NCBI GenBank assembly: GCA_035648735.1
Contig: DASRKX010000110.1
Span: 1-55,388, forward strand
DNA from: REEB95 sp035648735
GTDB taxonomy: Bacteria > Pseudomonadota > Alphaproteobacteria > ATCC43930 > CGMCC-115725
Reading direction: 5' to 3'
DNA length: 55,388 nt
The translations under genes and the position numbers were made by a program. A model generated the notes under the pieces. The model was not told the origin of the DNA. It saw nothing but the letters and a program-made list of their open reading frames with translations, and ran no database searches. This document shows positions 6,981 through 14,892 of this stretch, in pieces; the first letter of the stretch is position 1; the number at the start of each line of letters is the position of its first letter.

Positions 6981-7946
6981 ATGGCGGTCTATACCGACGT
7001 TCCCGACGAGGAACTCAAGGCCTTTATCGCCGAATACGATATCGGCGAGGGGGTGTCCTGCAAGGGCATCGCCGAAGGCATCGAGAACTCGAACTATCTG
7101 CTGCGCACGGATTCGGGCACCTTCATCCTGACGCTTTACGAAAAGCGCGTGGCCCCGGCCGATTTGCCGTTTTTCCTGTCGCTGATGGAGCATCTTGCGG
7201 CGAGGGGCATCCCCTGCCCGACCCCTATTCACGGCCGCGACGGGGCCGCGCTGCGCCGGCTGAGCGGCAAGCCGGCGGCGATGGTGAGTTTCCTCGACGG
7301 CATGTGGCCCCGGCGTATCCAGCCGATGCATTGCGGCGCGCTGGGCCATGCGTTGGCGAAACTACATCTGGCGGGAAGCGATTTCAGCCCGCGGCGGGCG
7401 AACGATCTCTCGCTCGACGGTTGGGCACGGCTCTTCGCCGCCTGCGCCGCGCGCGCCGACGAGGTGAAGCCCGGCCTCGCCGAGGAGCTCGGCCGCGAGA
7501 TCGAGGCCCTGCGCGGTTTGTGGCCCGGCGAATTGCCGCAGGGCGTCATCCATGCCGATCTCTTTCCCGACAACGTCTTCTTCCGCGGCGACAAGGTCTC
7601 CGGGCTGATCGATTTCTATTTCGCTTGCAACGATTCCTTCGCCTACGATTTGGCGATCTGCCTGAACGCCTGGTGCTTCGAGCCCGATGGCAGCTTCAAC
7701 GTCACCAAGGCGAAGCTGATGCTCGCGCAGTACCGCGCCGCCCGCCCGCTCAAGAAGGTGGAGATCGGAGCATTGCCGGTGCTGGCGCGCGGCGCCGCGC
7801 TTCGCTTCCTGCTGACCCGACTCTATGATCGGCTCAACCACCCGGCGGGTGCCTATGTGCGGCCGAAGGACCCCCTCGAATATCTCCAGAAGCTGCGCTT
7901 CCACCGCAGCATCTCGAGCCCCGCCGCCTACGGCTTCGAGTCATGA
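6981..7946 (+). CDS. thrB: Homoserine kinase (APH-fold, ThrB type II)
   Basis: Phosphorylates L-homoserine with ATP, the step before threonine synthase. The 321-residue protein has the aminoglycoside-phosphotransferase-like fold rather than the GHMP fold. Residues 191-198 (HADLFPDN) give the catalytic Asp193 and Asn198, and GLIDFYF (208-214) gives the metal-binding Asp211. The N-terminus MAVYTDVPDEELKAFIAEYD matches alphaproteobacterial ThrB. ATG 6981 was chosen on that basis although the frame extends upstream. It overlaps rnhA by four bases (ATGA). The partner gene thrC lies about 6 kb away on the other strand. Confidence 0.93.
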   Translation: MAVYTDVPDEELKAFIAEYDIGEGVSCKGIAEGIENSNYLLRTDSGTFILTLYEKRVAPADLPFFLSLMEHLAARGIPCPTPIHGRDGAALRRLSGKPAAMVSFLDGMWPRRIQPMHCGALGHALAKLHLAGSDFSPRRANDLSLDGWARLFAACAARADEVKPGLAEELGREIEALRGLWPGELPQGVIHADLFPDNVFFRGDKVSGLIDFYFACNDSFAYDLAICLNAWCFEPDGSFNVTKAKLMLAQYRAARPLKKVEIGALPVLARGAALRFLLTRLYDRLNHPAGAYVRPKDPLEYLQKLRFHRSISSPAAYGFES

Positions 7947-8410
7947 GCGAGGCGACGAGCGTCGTCGACATCTTCACCGACGGCGCCTGCAGCGGCAATC
8001 CCGGGCCGGGCGGCTGGGGCGCGCTGCTGCGCTGGGGCGGGCACGAGAAGGAGCTGTCCGGTGCGGAGCCGGCGACCACCAACAACCGCATGGAGATGAT
8101 GGCGGCGATCGCGGCGCTCGAGCAGATGACGCGGCCGTCGACCGTCGTCATCCACACCGACAGCCGCTATCTGCACGACGGCATCACCCGCTGGCTGCCG
8201 CAATGGAAGGCGCGCGGCTGGAAGACCGCCGATAAGAAGGCGGTCAAGAATATCGATCTGTGGCAGCGGCTCGAAGCGGCGCTGGTGCGCCACCGCGTCC
8301 AATGGCGCTGGGTCAAGGGCCATGCCGGCCATATCGAGAACGAGCGCGCCGACGCGCTGGCGCGCACGGCAATCGACCGCGCGCGCGAGGAAGCCGGCGA
8401 CCCAGACTAG
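7943..8410 (+). CDS. rnhA: Ribonuclease HI
   Basis: Degrades the RNA strand of RNA-DNA hybrids. The 155-residue length is typical. The catalytic residues line up with the E. coli enzyme: Asp13 (FTDGACSGNPGPGGWG), Glu51 (NNRMEMMA), Asp73 (HTDSRYL), His127 (VKGHAGH) and Asp137 (ENERADALA). The basic-loop region (WKTADKKAVKN) is present. Translation is coupled to thrB by an ATGA overlap, a pairing often seen in alphaproteobacteria. It is convergent with the peroxiredoxin gene, with only six bases between the stops. Confidence 0.96.
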   Translation: MSEATSVVDIFTDGACSGNPGPGGWGALLRWGGHEKELSGAEPATTNNRMEMMAAIAALEQMTRPSTVVIHTDSRYLHDGITRWLPQWKARGWKTADKKAVKNIDLWQRLEAALVRHRVQWRWVKGHAGHIENERADALARTAIDRAREEAGDPD

Positions 8411-8416
8411 GGAAGC

Positions 8417-8899
8417 TTAGAGCGCCTTGAGAACGGCGTCGGCGCTCGACACGTCGAAAGCGCCCGGCGCCTCGACATTGAGCGTCTTGACCACGCCGTT
8501 ATCGACGACCATGGCATAGCGCTGCGAGCGCTTGCCCATGCCGCGATCGGTCAAATCGAGCTCGAGGCCGACCGCCTTGGTGAAATCGCCGCTGCCGTCG
8601 GCCAGCATCACGACCTTGCCATCGGCCTTCTGGTCCTTGCCCCAGGCGCCCATGACGAAGGCGTCGTTGACGGAAAGGCAGGCGACGGTGTCGACGCCCT
8701 TGGCCTTGAGCGCGGCGTTCTTTTCGACGAAGCCCGGCAAGTGCTTGGCCGAGCAGGTCGGCGTGAAGGCGCCGGGCAGCGCGAAAAGGACGACCTTCTT
8801 GCCCTTGAAGAGATCGTCAGTGGTGATCGGCTTCGGGCCGTCGGCGGTCATCTGCATGAGCTTGATCGAGGGAATCTTGTCGCCAACCTTGATCGCCAT
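8417..8899 (-). CDS. Peroxiredoxin (Prx5 type)
   Basis: Reduces hydroperoxides with a peroxidatic Cys. From ATG 8899 it has 160 residues, the usual size of Prx5/type II peroxiredoxins. The active site reads PGAFTPTCS with peroxidatic Cys49, followed by KHLPGF. There is no signal peptide, so it is cytoplasmic. ATG 8899 is preceded by AAGGGG at suitable spacing; the longer open frame adds 30 non-family residues. It lies 64 bases downstream of dsbD on the same strand and is probably co-transcribed, giving a redox gene pair. The glutathione- or glutaredoxin-dependence common in this family is not shown here; gshA is in the window but not adjacent. Confidence 0.93.
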   Translation of the reverse strand: MAIKVGDKIPSIKLMQMTADGPKPITTDDLFKGKKVVLFALPGAFTPTCSAKHLPGFVEKNAALKAKGVDTVACLSVNDAFVMGAWGKDQKADGKVVMLADGSGDFTKAVGLELDLTDRGMGKRSQRYAMVVDNGVVKTLNVEAPGAFDVSSADAVLKAL

Positions 8900-8963
8900 T
8901 GCCTCATCCCCTTGTGGGTTCTGGTTTGTGCGGCCGCCAAGATAGACCGGCGGCCGCGAAAAA

Positions 8964-10964
8964 TCATCCCCCGGTGCGACCGGGGGCAAACGCCGCCTGG
9001 GCCCGGTCGAGCGCCTCGATCACCCGGTCGCGTGTCAGGATTTCGGGCAGCGCCACGCCCTGCGGCGCCGCCGGGCCGTAGACCGCATTGAACGGGATGC
9101 CATAGCGGCCGAATTCGCGCAGGTAGCGCGCGATCGCCGGATCGGGGCGGGTCCAATCGGCGCGCATGGCGACGGTCCGGGGCGCGGTCAGCCGGCTTTC
9201 AACCGCCGCCTGGCCGAGCACCAGCCGCTCATTGACCTTGCAGGTCAGGCACCAATCGGCGGTGACGTCGACAAAGACGGTGTTCCCTTCTCCGACCAGG
9301 CGGGAAATCGCCGCCTCGTCGAAGGGCTGCCAGAAGGAACCGGCGGCCTGCGCCGGCGGCGTGCCGATTTCCGCCCACAGCACCCAGAGCAGCCAGATCG
9401 CGCTCAACGCCAGCGCGATGCCGAGGATGCGCCGCAGCTCGACCATCCAGGCGCCCGGCTTGGGCAGCAGCCGCACCATCGCCGGCAGGGCCGCCACCAG
9501 CAGATAGGGCGCGGCGAGGCCGATGCCGAGCGCCGCGAAAATGGCAACGATCTCGACCGGGCCGGAGGCCAGCGCGAAGCCGAGCGCGCTGCCGAGCAGC
9601 GGCGCGGTGCAGGGCGTTGCCAGAAAGGTCGCCAGCACGCCGGTGGCGAAGTTGCCGAGCACGATGCCGTTTCCGCCCGCATCGGCGATGATCCGCGGCA
9701 GCGGAATCTCGAACAGGCCCCAGAGATTGGCGGCGAACAGCAGCAGGATTGCGGCCATGCCCGCCAGGAAAACGGGAGATTGGAACTGCACGCCCCAGCC
9801 GACATACATGCCGGCGGCGCGCAGCACGATTGCCGCCGCGGCGAGCGCGAGAAATGACGCCACGATGCCGGCGGCGCTGGCAAGGAAGCCGGCGCGGATG
9901 GCGCCGGCATCGCCGTGATGCCGCACCACGGACACCAGCTTGAGCGACAGCACCGGCAGCACGCAAGGCATGAAGTTGAGAATGAACCCGGCGGCCAGGG
10001 CGAGCGCCAACATCGGCAGCAACGCCGCCCAATCGATCGCCATCGCCGCGGGCTCCGGCGTAACCGGCGCCTCCAGGGCGCGCATGCCGTCGGTCAGCGT
10101 GACGGTGAGCGTCTTGCCGGCGAGCGCCGCGAGCGTCGAGCGCGAACCTTCGGCGGGCAGCCGGAGAAGGGTTTCGCCGGCCGCTGCCTTCTCGAAGCGC
10201 GGCCGGCCGAAGACCACGCCGTCGGCGCCCTCGACAAAGGCGTCGGGATCGCTGAGTGGTGGCGTCGCCGCGACGCGCAGCAGGAGCGCCGGCCGCGCCC
10301 CGACATCGACGGAAGCACCCGCGAGCCGCAAACCGACGGCCGCGCCATCGCCCGGCACGCGCGTCTGGAACTGCTCGATGAGCGCGGCATAGCCCGGAAC
10401 CCCGACCGGCGGCGCGCCTGCCGGCAGATCGAGCCGCAGCACCGTCTCATAGGGAATGCAGATATCGTCGCAAGTGAGATAATTGAGATGCAGCCTAAGC
10501 GAGAGCGGCTTGCCCGGCTGCGCCAGCTTCGCCGCGATCGGCAAGATGACTTCGTCGGTATAGCCCATGGTCTCGAGGCCGAGCACCGAGAAGCGCTGCG
10601 GCGCCGGCCAGGCGATTGCGGCGCCGGCGAGGTTGGCCGAGCCGCTCCAGTCGAGTTGCGGCGGGAAGCCGGCATCGCCCGGCGAGCGCCAATAGATCTT
10701 CCAGTGCGGCGCCAGGCGGAACTCGAGGCCGAGCGTGACGTTCTCGTTGTCGCCGACGCCCGGGCTGGCAGCGAGCAAGCGCACGCTGCCTTGGTCGGTG
10801 TCGAACGGGAGCGACGCCGCGCTTTGCGCGCGCGCCTCAATGCCGGCCAGGAGGGGGAGCAGCGCCAGCGCCAGGACGGCAAGCCCGCGCTTGCAAGCAC
10901 GCGCCGCGCCGCTTATGTCAGGCCGAGGAAAAAGGAGATTTTCGTGACGTCGCTGGCCGGTCAT
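8964..10964 (-). CDS. dsbD: Thiol:disulfide interchange protein DsbD/ScsB family
   Basis: Moves electrons from cytoplasmic thioredoxin across the inner membrane to periplasmic substrates. The 666-residue reading has a signal segment (about 25-47), an N-terminal DsbD-alpha-like periplasmic domain with TCDDIC and the pattern WKIYWRSPGDAGFPP, a membrane domain with the paired redox cysteines in FMPCVLPVL and ATPCTAPLLG, and a C-terminal thioredoxin-like domain with CLTC (Cys572, Cys575) in VDVTADWCLTCKVNE. The long alpha domain is nearer to ScsB than to E. coli DsbD. ATG 10964 is the only plausible start before the signal segment. It lies 21 bases inside the divergent algH gene, so the two 5' ends overlap. 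Confidence 0.9.
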   Translation of the reverse strand: MTGQRRHENLLFPRPDISGAARACKRGLAVLALALLPLLAGIEARAQSAASLPFDTDQGSVRLLAASPGVGDNENVTLGLEFRLAPHWKIYWRSPGDAGFPPQLDWSGSANLAGAAIAWPAPQRFSVLGLETMGYTDEVILPIAAKLAQPGKPLSLRLHLNYLTCDDICIPYETVLRLDLPAGAPPVGVPGYAALIEQFQTRVPGDGAAVGLRLAGASVDVGARPALLLRVAATPPLSDPDAFVEGADGVVFGRPRFEKAAAGETLLRLPAEGSRSTLAALAGKTLTVTLTDGMRALEAPVTPEPAAMAIDWAALLPMLALALAAGFILNFMPCVLPVLSLKLVSVVRHHGDAGAIRAGFLASAAGIVASFLALAAAAIVLRAAGMYVGWGVQFQSPVFLAGMAAILLLFAANLWGLFEIPLPRIIADAGGNGIVLGNFATGVLATFLATPCTAPLLGSALGFALASGPVEIVAIFAALGIGLAAPYLLVAALPAMVRLLPKPGAWMVELRRILGIALALSAIWLLWVLWAEIGTPPAQAAGSFWQPFDEAAISRLVGEGNTVFVDVTADWCLTCKVNERLVLGQAAVESRLTAPRTVAMRADWTRPDPAIARYLREFGRYGIPFNAVYGPAAPQGVALPEILTRDRVIEALDRAQAAFAPGRTGG

Positions 10965-11528
10965 CTCCTCGTTGCCATGCCGCAGATGCAGGACCCGCGC
11001 TTCGCGCGCGCGGTCGTCTATCTCTGCGCCCATAACGAGGATGGGGCGATGGGCCTCGTCGTCAACAAGCTGCTCGACGATGTGAGCTGGACCGCCTTGT
11101 TGCAGCAGCTCGGCATCGAGCCCGCCGAAGACGGCCCTGCAACCGCGAGCGACCCGAAAGCCGCCGCCGACCGGCGCGTCCATTTCGGCGGACCGGTCGA
11201 GGCCGGGCGCGGCTTCGTGCTGCATTCCGCCGATTACCGCGAGGACGACACGCTGGTGGTGGGAGGCAATCTGGCGCTGACCGCAACGCTCGAAATCCTG
11301 CGCGCCATCGGCCGCGGCGGCGGCCCGCGCAAGAGCATCCTGGCCCTGGGCTATGCCGGCTGGGGGCCGGGCCAGCTCGACGCCGAGATACAGGCCAATG
11401 GCTGGCTTAGCGTCGCCGCCGACGAGGACATCGTCTTCGACGCCGACCTTCCCGCCAAATGGCAGCGCGCGCTGGCGAAGCTCGGGGTCGATCTCTTGTC
11501 GTTGAGCGGCGAAGCGGGCCGCGCCTGA
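10944..11528 (+). CDS. algH: AlgH/YqgE family protein (UPF0301)
   Basis: A 194-residue member of the conserved AlgH/YqgE family, whose biochemical role is unsettled (linked to alginate regulation in Pseudomonas). Family landmarks are visible: GHLLVAMPQMQDPRFARAVV, GAMGLVVNKLL, VHFGGPVE and ILALGYAGWGPGQL. The start is GTG 10944, selected because AAGGAGA lies seven bases upstream; the frame continues far upstream only as a shadow of dsbD. The beginning of the gene overlaps the divergent dsbD start by 21 bases. It is convergent with the acetyltransferase gene. Confidence 0.93.
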   Translation: MTSLAGHLLVAMPQMQDPRFARAVVYLCAHNEDGAMGLVVNKLLDDVSWTALLQQLGIEPAEDGPATASDPKAAADRRVHFGGPVEAGRGFVLHSADYREDDTLVVGGNLALTATLEILRAIGRGGGPRKSILALGYAGWGPGQLDAEIQANGWLSVAADEDIVFDADLPAKWQRALAKLGVDLLSLSGEAGRA

Positions 11529-11541
11529 ATTCATCGGCGGA

Positions 11542-12177
11542 TTATAGACCGGCCGGCGGCGGCAAGGCGCCGGCGCGTTGCGCCCATTCCGAATCGACCA
11601 AGCCGAACAGCACGTGATCCTGCCAGCTTCCGTCGATCGACAAATACTGGTGGGCATAGCCTTCCTCGCGAAACCCCGATTTGAGCAGCAGCCGCCGACT
11701 CGCGGTGTTGTGCGGCAGGCAGGCGGCCTCGACGCGGTGCAGCTTGAGGCGGTTGAAGGCGAGGGTGAGAATGAGCTTCAGCCCGTCGGTCATGTAGCCT
11801 TGGCGGGCGAAACGCTCGCCCACCCAGTAGCCGAGGCTGCCGCTTTCGGCGACGCCGCGGCGCACATTGCTCAGGCTGATGCCGCCCAGCAGCGTGCGAT
11901 CGGCGCGGCGCAACAGCAGAAAGCTGTAGCCTTGGTCGGTGCGCCAATCGAGCGCGTAGCGTTGCAGCCGGCGGCGAAAGCCGGCGCGGGTCACCGCGTC
12001 GGCCGGCCAGCTCGGCTCGAAGGGCGTGAGAAAGCCGCGCGATTCGCTGCGCAGCTTCGACCATTCGACGAAATCCTCGCGCTCCGGCGTGCGCAGCAAG
12101 ATGCGCGGGCCGGCAAGGCTGAAGAGCGGCGGAACGGCGCTGAAGAAGCGGGCGAGCCCGCCGAGCTCCCCCGCCAT
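11542..12177 (-). CDS. GNAT-family N-acetyltransferase (RimJ/RimL-like)
   Basis: 211 residues of the RimJ/RimL branch of GNAT acetyltransferases, which acetylate protein N-termini or small amines with acetyl-CoA. Visible features: ILLRTPEREDFVEWSKLR near the N-terminus, LGGISLSNVRRG, the aromatic GYWVGERFARQGYMTDGLKL, acetyl-CoA loop sequence, and LPHNTASRRLLLKSGFREEG near the C-terminus. ATG 12177 has GAGGG nearby and starts eight bases after the M16 peptidase stop, so it is the last gene of the run coming from the oxidase operon. Its substrate cannot be told; ribosomal protein acetylation is one possibility. Confidence 0.85.
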   Translation of the reverse strand: MAGELGGLARFFSAVPPLFSLAGPRILLRTPEREDFVEWSKLRSESRGFLTPFEPSWPADAVTRAGFRRRLQRYALDWRTDQGYSFLLLRRADRTLLGGISLSNVRRGVAESGSLGYWVGERFARQGYMTDGLKLILTLAFNRLKLHRVEAACLPHNTASRRLLLKSGFREEGYAHQYLSIDGSWQDHVLFGLVDSEWAQRAGALPPPAGL

Positions 12178-12185
12178 GCCCGCCC

Positions 12186-13445
12186 TCACGCCTCGAGCCG
12201 CGCGGCGAGGTGCGCGTAATCCTCGACGCGGCCGATGGGCCCGAGCGCCGCGAAGGTCGGCGGCTTGGCCCGGATGCGCTTCACCACGCGCGCCACCGCC
12301 GCCGCGTCGACGGCGTCGATGCGGCGGATCAGATCGTCCGTGTCGAGCGGCTTGCCGAAGATCAGCATGTGGCTGGCGTGCTGCTCGGCCCGCGCGCCGG
12401 TGCTTTCGAGCGACATGAGCAGCCCGGCTTTGAGCTGCGCCCGCGCGCGGTCGAGCTCGTCCGGCCGGAAGCCGCCGTCGAGCTTGCGGATTTCCTCGCA
12501 CAGCACTGGCATGAGCTCCGCCGCCTCGGCTTCACCAGTGCCGGCATAGATGCCGAAGACGCCGCCGTCGCTGAAGCTCTGCGAGAAGGAATAGATGGTG
12601 TAGACGAGGCCGCGCTTCTCGCGGACCTCCTGGAAGAGGCGCGACGACATGCCGCCGCCGAGCGCCGTCGAAACCACCGAGGCGGCGTAGGTGTCGGGGT
12701 CGGCCGCCGACAGGCCGTCGAAGCCCAGCAGCACATGGGCTTGCTCGAGCTCGCGCGCCTCGCGGTATTCGCCGCCGACATAGCGCGCCGGTTCGCTCAG
12801 CGCGGCGCCCTTGGCCTGCAGCCCGGCGAAGGCGCGCTCGGCGAGCGCCACCAGCAGCGCATGGTCGCAATTGCCGGCGGCGACCAGGACCATGCCGGCG
12901 GCACCGTAATTGCGCTGGAGATAATCGGCCACCGTGGCGCGGTCGAGGCGGCGGATAATCTCGGCGCGGCCCAGCACCGGCCGGCCGATCGGCTGGTCGG
13001 GAAAGGCGCGCTCCTGGAAGAAATCGTGGATGATGTCGTCGGGCGTGTCCTGCGCCTGGCCGATCTCCTGCAGGATGACGGCGCGCTCGCGCTCCAGCTC
13101 GGCGGCATCGAAGGTCGAGTGCTGCAGAATGTCGGCGATGATGTCGACGGCGAGCGGCAGATCCTGCTTCAGCACCTTGGCGAAATAGGCGGTGTGCTCG
13201 CGCGCGGTATAGGCGTTGAGCTGACCGCCGACATCCTCGATTTCCGCGGCGATGGCGAGGGCCGAACGCCGCGCCGTGCCCTTGAAGGCCATGTGCTCGA
13301 GGACATGCGCGATGCCGTTTACCGCTGCCGGCTCGTGCCGCGTGCCGACATCGACCCAGATGCCGAGGCTCACCGTCTCGACCGAATCCATCCGGTCGGT
13401 GAGGACGCGCATGCCGTTCTTGAGCCTCGTCACCTGCACGGTCAC
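12186..13445 (-). CDS. M16-family zinc peptidase (mitochondrial processing peptidase-like)
   Basis: 419 residues, a single-unit M16B peptidase close to bacterial homologues of the mitochondrial processing peptidase beta subunit. The inverted zinc motif HVLEH is at residues 47-51 with the third ligand Glu127 (AVILQEIGQAQDTP). The Gly-rich region typical of MPP-like proteins is present (LGGGMSSRLFQEVREKRGLVY). There is no signal peptide, so it is cytoplasmic, unlike the secreted M16 pair at 49456-52133. The start is GTG, overlapping the thrC stop by four bases (GTGA). The thrC-M16 order is common in alphaproteobacteria. Confidence 0.93.
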   Translation of the reverse strand: MTVQVTRLKNGMRVLTDRMDSVETVSLGIWVDVGTRHEPAAVNGIAHVLEHMAFKGTARRSALAIAAEIEDVGGQLNAYTAREHTAYFAKVLKQDLPLAVDIIADILQHSTFDAAELERERAVILQEIGQAQDTPDDIIHDFFQERAFPDQPIGRPVLGRAEIIRRLDRATVADYLQRNYGAAGMVLVAAGNCDHALLVALAERAFAGLQAKGAALSEPARYVGGEYREARELEQAHVLLGFDGLSAADPDTYAASVVSTALGGGMSSRLFQEVREKRGLVYTIYSFSQSFSDGGVFGIYAGTGEAEAAELMPVLCEEIRKLDGGFRPDELDRARAQLKAGLLMSLESTGARAEQHASHMLIFGKPLDTDDLIRRIDAVDAAAVARVVKRIRAKPPTFAALGPIGRVEDYAHLAARLEA

Positions 13446-14857
13446 GCCACGACCTCCGGCCGGGCGTGGCGGCGGATGAAATCCTCGACCGCGGCGAGGT
13501 CGTTCTTGAGCACGATTTGACGCTCGGGCAGCACCATGAGATTGGCGAGCGCCGGCGGTGCCGCCGGCCGCGCGCCGGCAGCCGCGAAAACGGCGTCCGG
13601 AAATTTGGCGGGATGCGCGGTTGCGACCGCAACCATCGGCACGCCGGGCGATACCGGCACGCGGCGCGCGGCGGCCAGCGCCACGGCGCTATGTGGATCG
13701 ATGAGCTCACCGGTGTCGCGGAAGGTGGCGGCGATGGTCGCGCTGGTCTCGGTATCGTCGATTCGCGCGGCCGAGAACAGCGCGCGCGCCGCCTGCCATT
13801 CCGCCGCATTGATCGGCAGCTTGCCGGTGGCGCGGAAGGCCTTGAAGGCCGCCGCGACCTTGGCGCCGTCGCGGCCGACCAGGTCGAAATAGAGGCGCTC
13901 GAAATTGCTCGACACCTGGATGTCCATGCTCGGGCTGAGCGACGGCTCGACCGATCCCAGGGCCATGGCGCCGTCGTTGAAGAACCGCGCCAGGATGTCG
14001 TTGCGGTTGGTGGCGACGACGAGCTGCGCGATGGGCAGGCCCATGCTGCGCGCCACATGGGCAGCATAGACGTTGCCGAAATTCCCGGTCGGCACCGCGA
14101 ACGAGACCGGATTGTCGGGCGATCCCAGCGCCAGCGCGGCTGTAAAATAATAGACGATCTGCGCCATGATGCGCGCCCAGTTGATGGAATTCATCGCCGA
14201 CAGCTTATAGGCGCGGCGGAATTCCGCATCGGCGAACATCGCCTTCACCAAATCCTGACAATCATCGAAGGTCCCTTCGACCGCCACGGCGTGCACGTTG
14301 CGCGACGGCACGGTGGTCATCTGGCGGCGCTGCACCTCGGAGATGCGGCCGGCCGGATAGAGCATGAAAATGTCGATGGCGGCGCGGTCGCGACAGGCCT
14401 CGATCGCCGCCGAGCCGGTGTCGCCCGAGGTGGCGCCGACGATCGTGACGCCCCGCCGCCGGCGCTTCAGCACATGGTCGAACAGCGGCCCGATGAGCTG
14501 TAGCGCGTAATCCTTGAAGGCGAAGGTCGGGCCGTGAAAAAGCTCGAGCAGCCAGAGATCGGGCGCAAGCTGCTTCAACGGCGCCACGGCGGGATCGGTG
14601 AATCCCTTATAGGCCCGCGCGATCAGCGCGCGCCATTCGGCCGGCGCGATGGCATCGCCGAGGAAAGGCTGCGTCACCTGCGCCGCCACCTCGGCATAGC
14701 TTCGCCCGCGCAGCGCGCGGAGTGCCGCGGCGTCGAAGCGCGGCCAGGATTCCGGCACGAACAACCCGCCATCCGGGGCGAGCCCGGCGAGCAGAACGTC
14801 GTCGAAATCGTGCCGCTCGGCCGGGGCGCGGCCGTCGCGGGTGCTGATGTAGCGCAT
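13442..14857 (-). CDS. thrC: Threonine synthase
   Basis: PLP enzyme converting O-phosphohomoserine to threonine, 471 residues. It begins MRYISTRDGR, the standard N-terminus of the long threonine synthase subfamily, and the PLP Lys is Lys115 in FHGPTFAFKDYALQ. GATSGDTGSAAIEA binds the cofactor phosphate. ATG 14857 was chosen because the further upstream open frame (to 15184) is antisense-like filler lying over the M32 gene. Coupled to the following M16 gene by a GTGA overlap. It completes the pathway with thrB on the other strand. Confidence 0.95.
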   Translation of the reverse strand: MRYISTRDGRAPAERHDFDDVLLAGLAPDGGLFVPESWPRFDAAALRALRGRSYAEVAAQVTQPFLGDAIAPAEWRALIARAYKGFTDPAVAPLKQLAPDLWLLELFHGPTFAFKDYALQLIGPLFDHVLKRRRRGVTIVGATSGDTGSAAIEACRDRAAIDIFMLYPAGRISEVQRRQMTTVPSRNVHAVAVEGTFDDCQDLVKAMFADAEFRRAYKLSAMNSINWARIMAQIVYYFTAALALGSPDNPVSFAVPTGNFGNVYAAHVARSMGLPIAQLVVATNRNDILARFFNDGAMALGSVEPSLSPSMDIQVSSNFERLYFDLVGRDGAKVAAAFKAFRATGKLPINAAEWQAARALFSAARIDDTETSATIAATFRDTGELIDPHSAVALAAARRVPVSPGVPMVAVATAHPAKFPDAVFAAAGARPAAPPALANLMVLPERQIVLKNDLAAVEDFIRRHARPEVVA

Positions 14858-14892
14858 GGAAAACCGTGGGATCGGGGGCGGCGCGGCCGAGC

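Noticed and set aside
9915..10943. Upstream extension of the algH frame
   Set aside because: Antisense to dsbD; the true start is the GTG with a Shine-Dalgarno at 10944.
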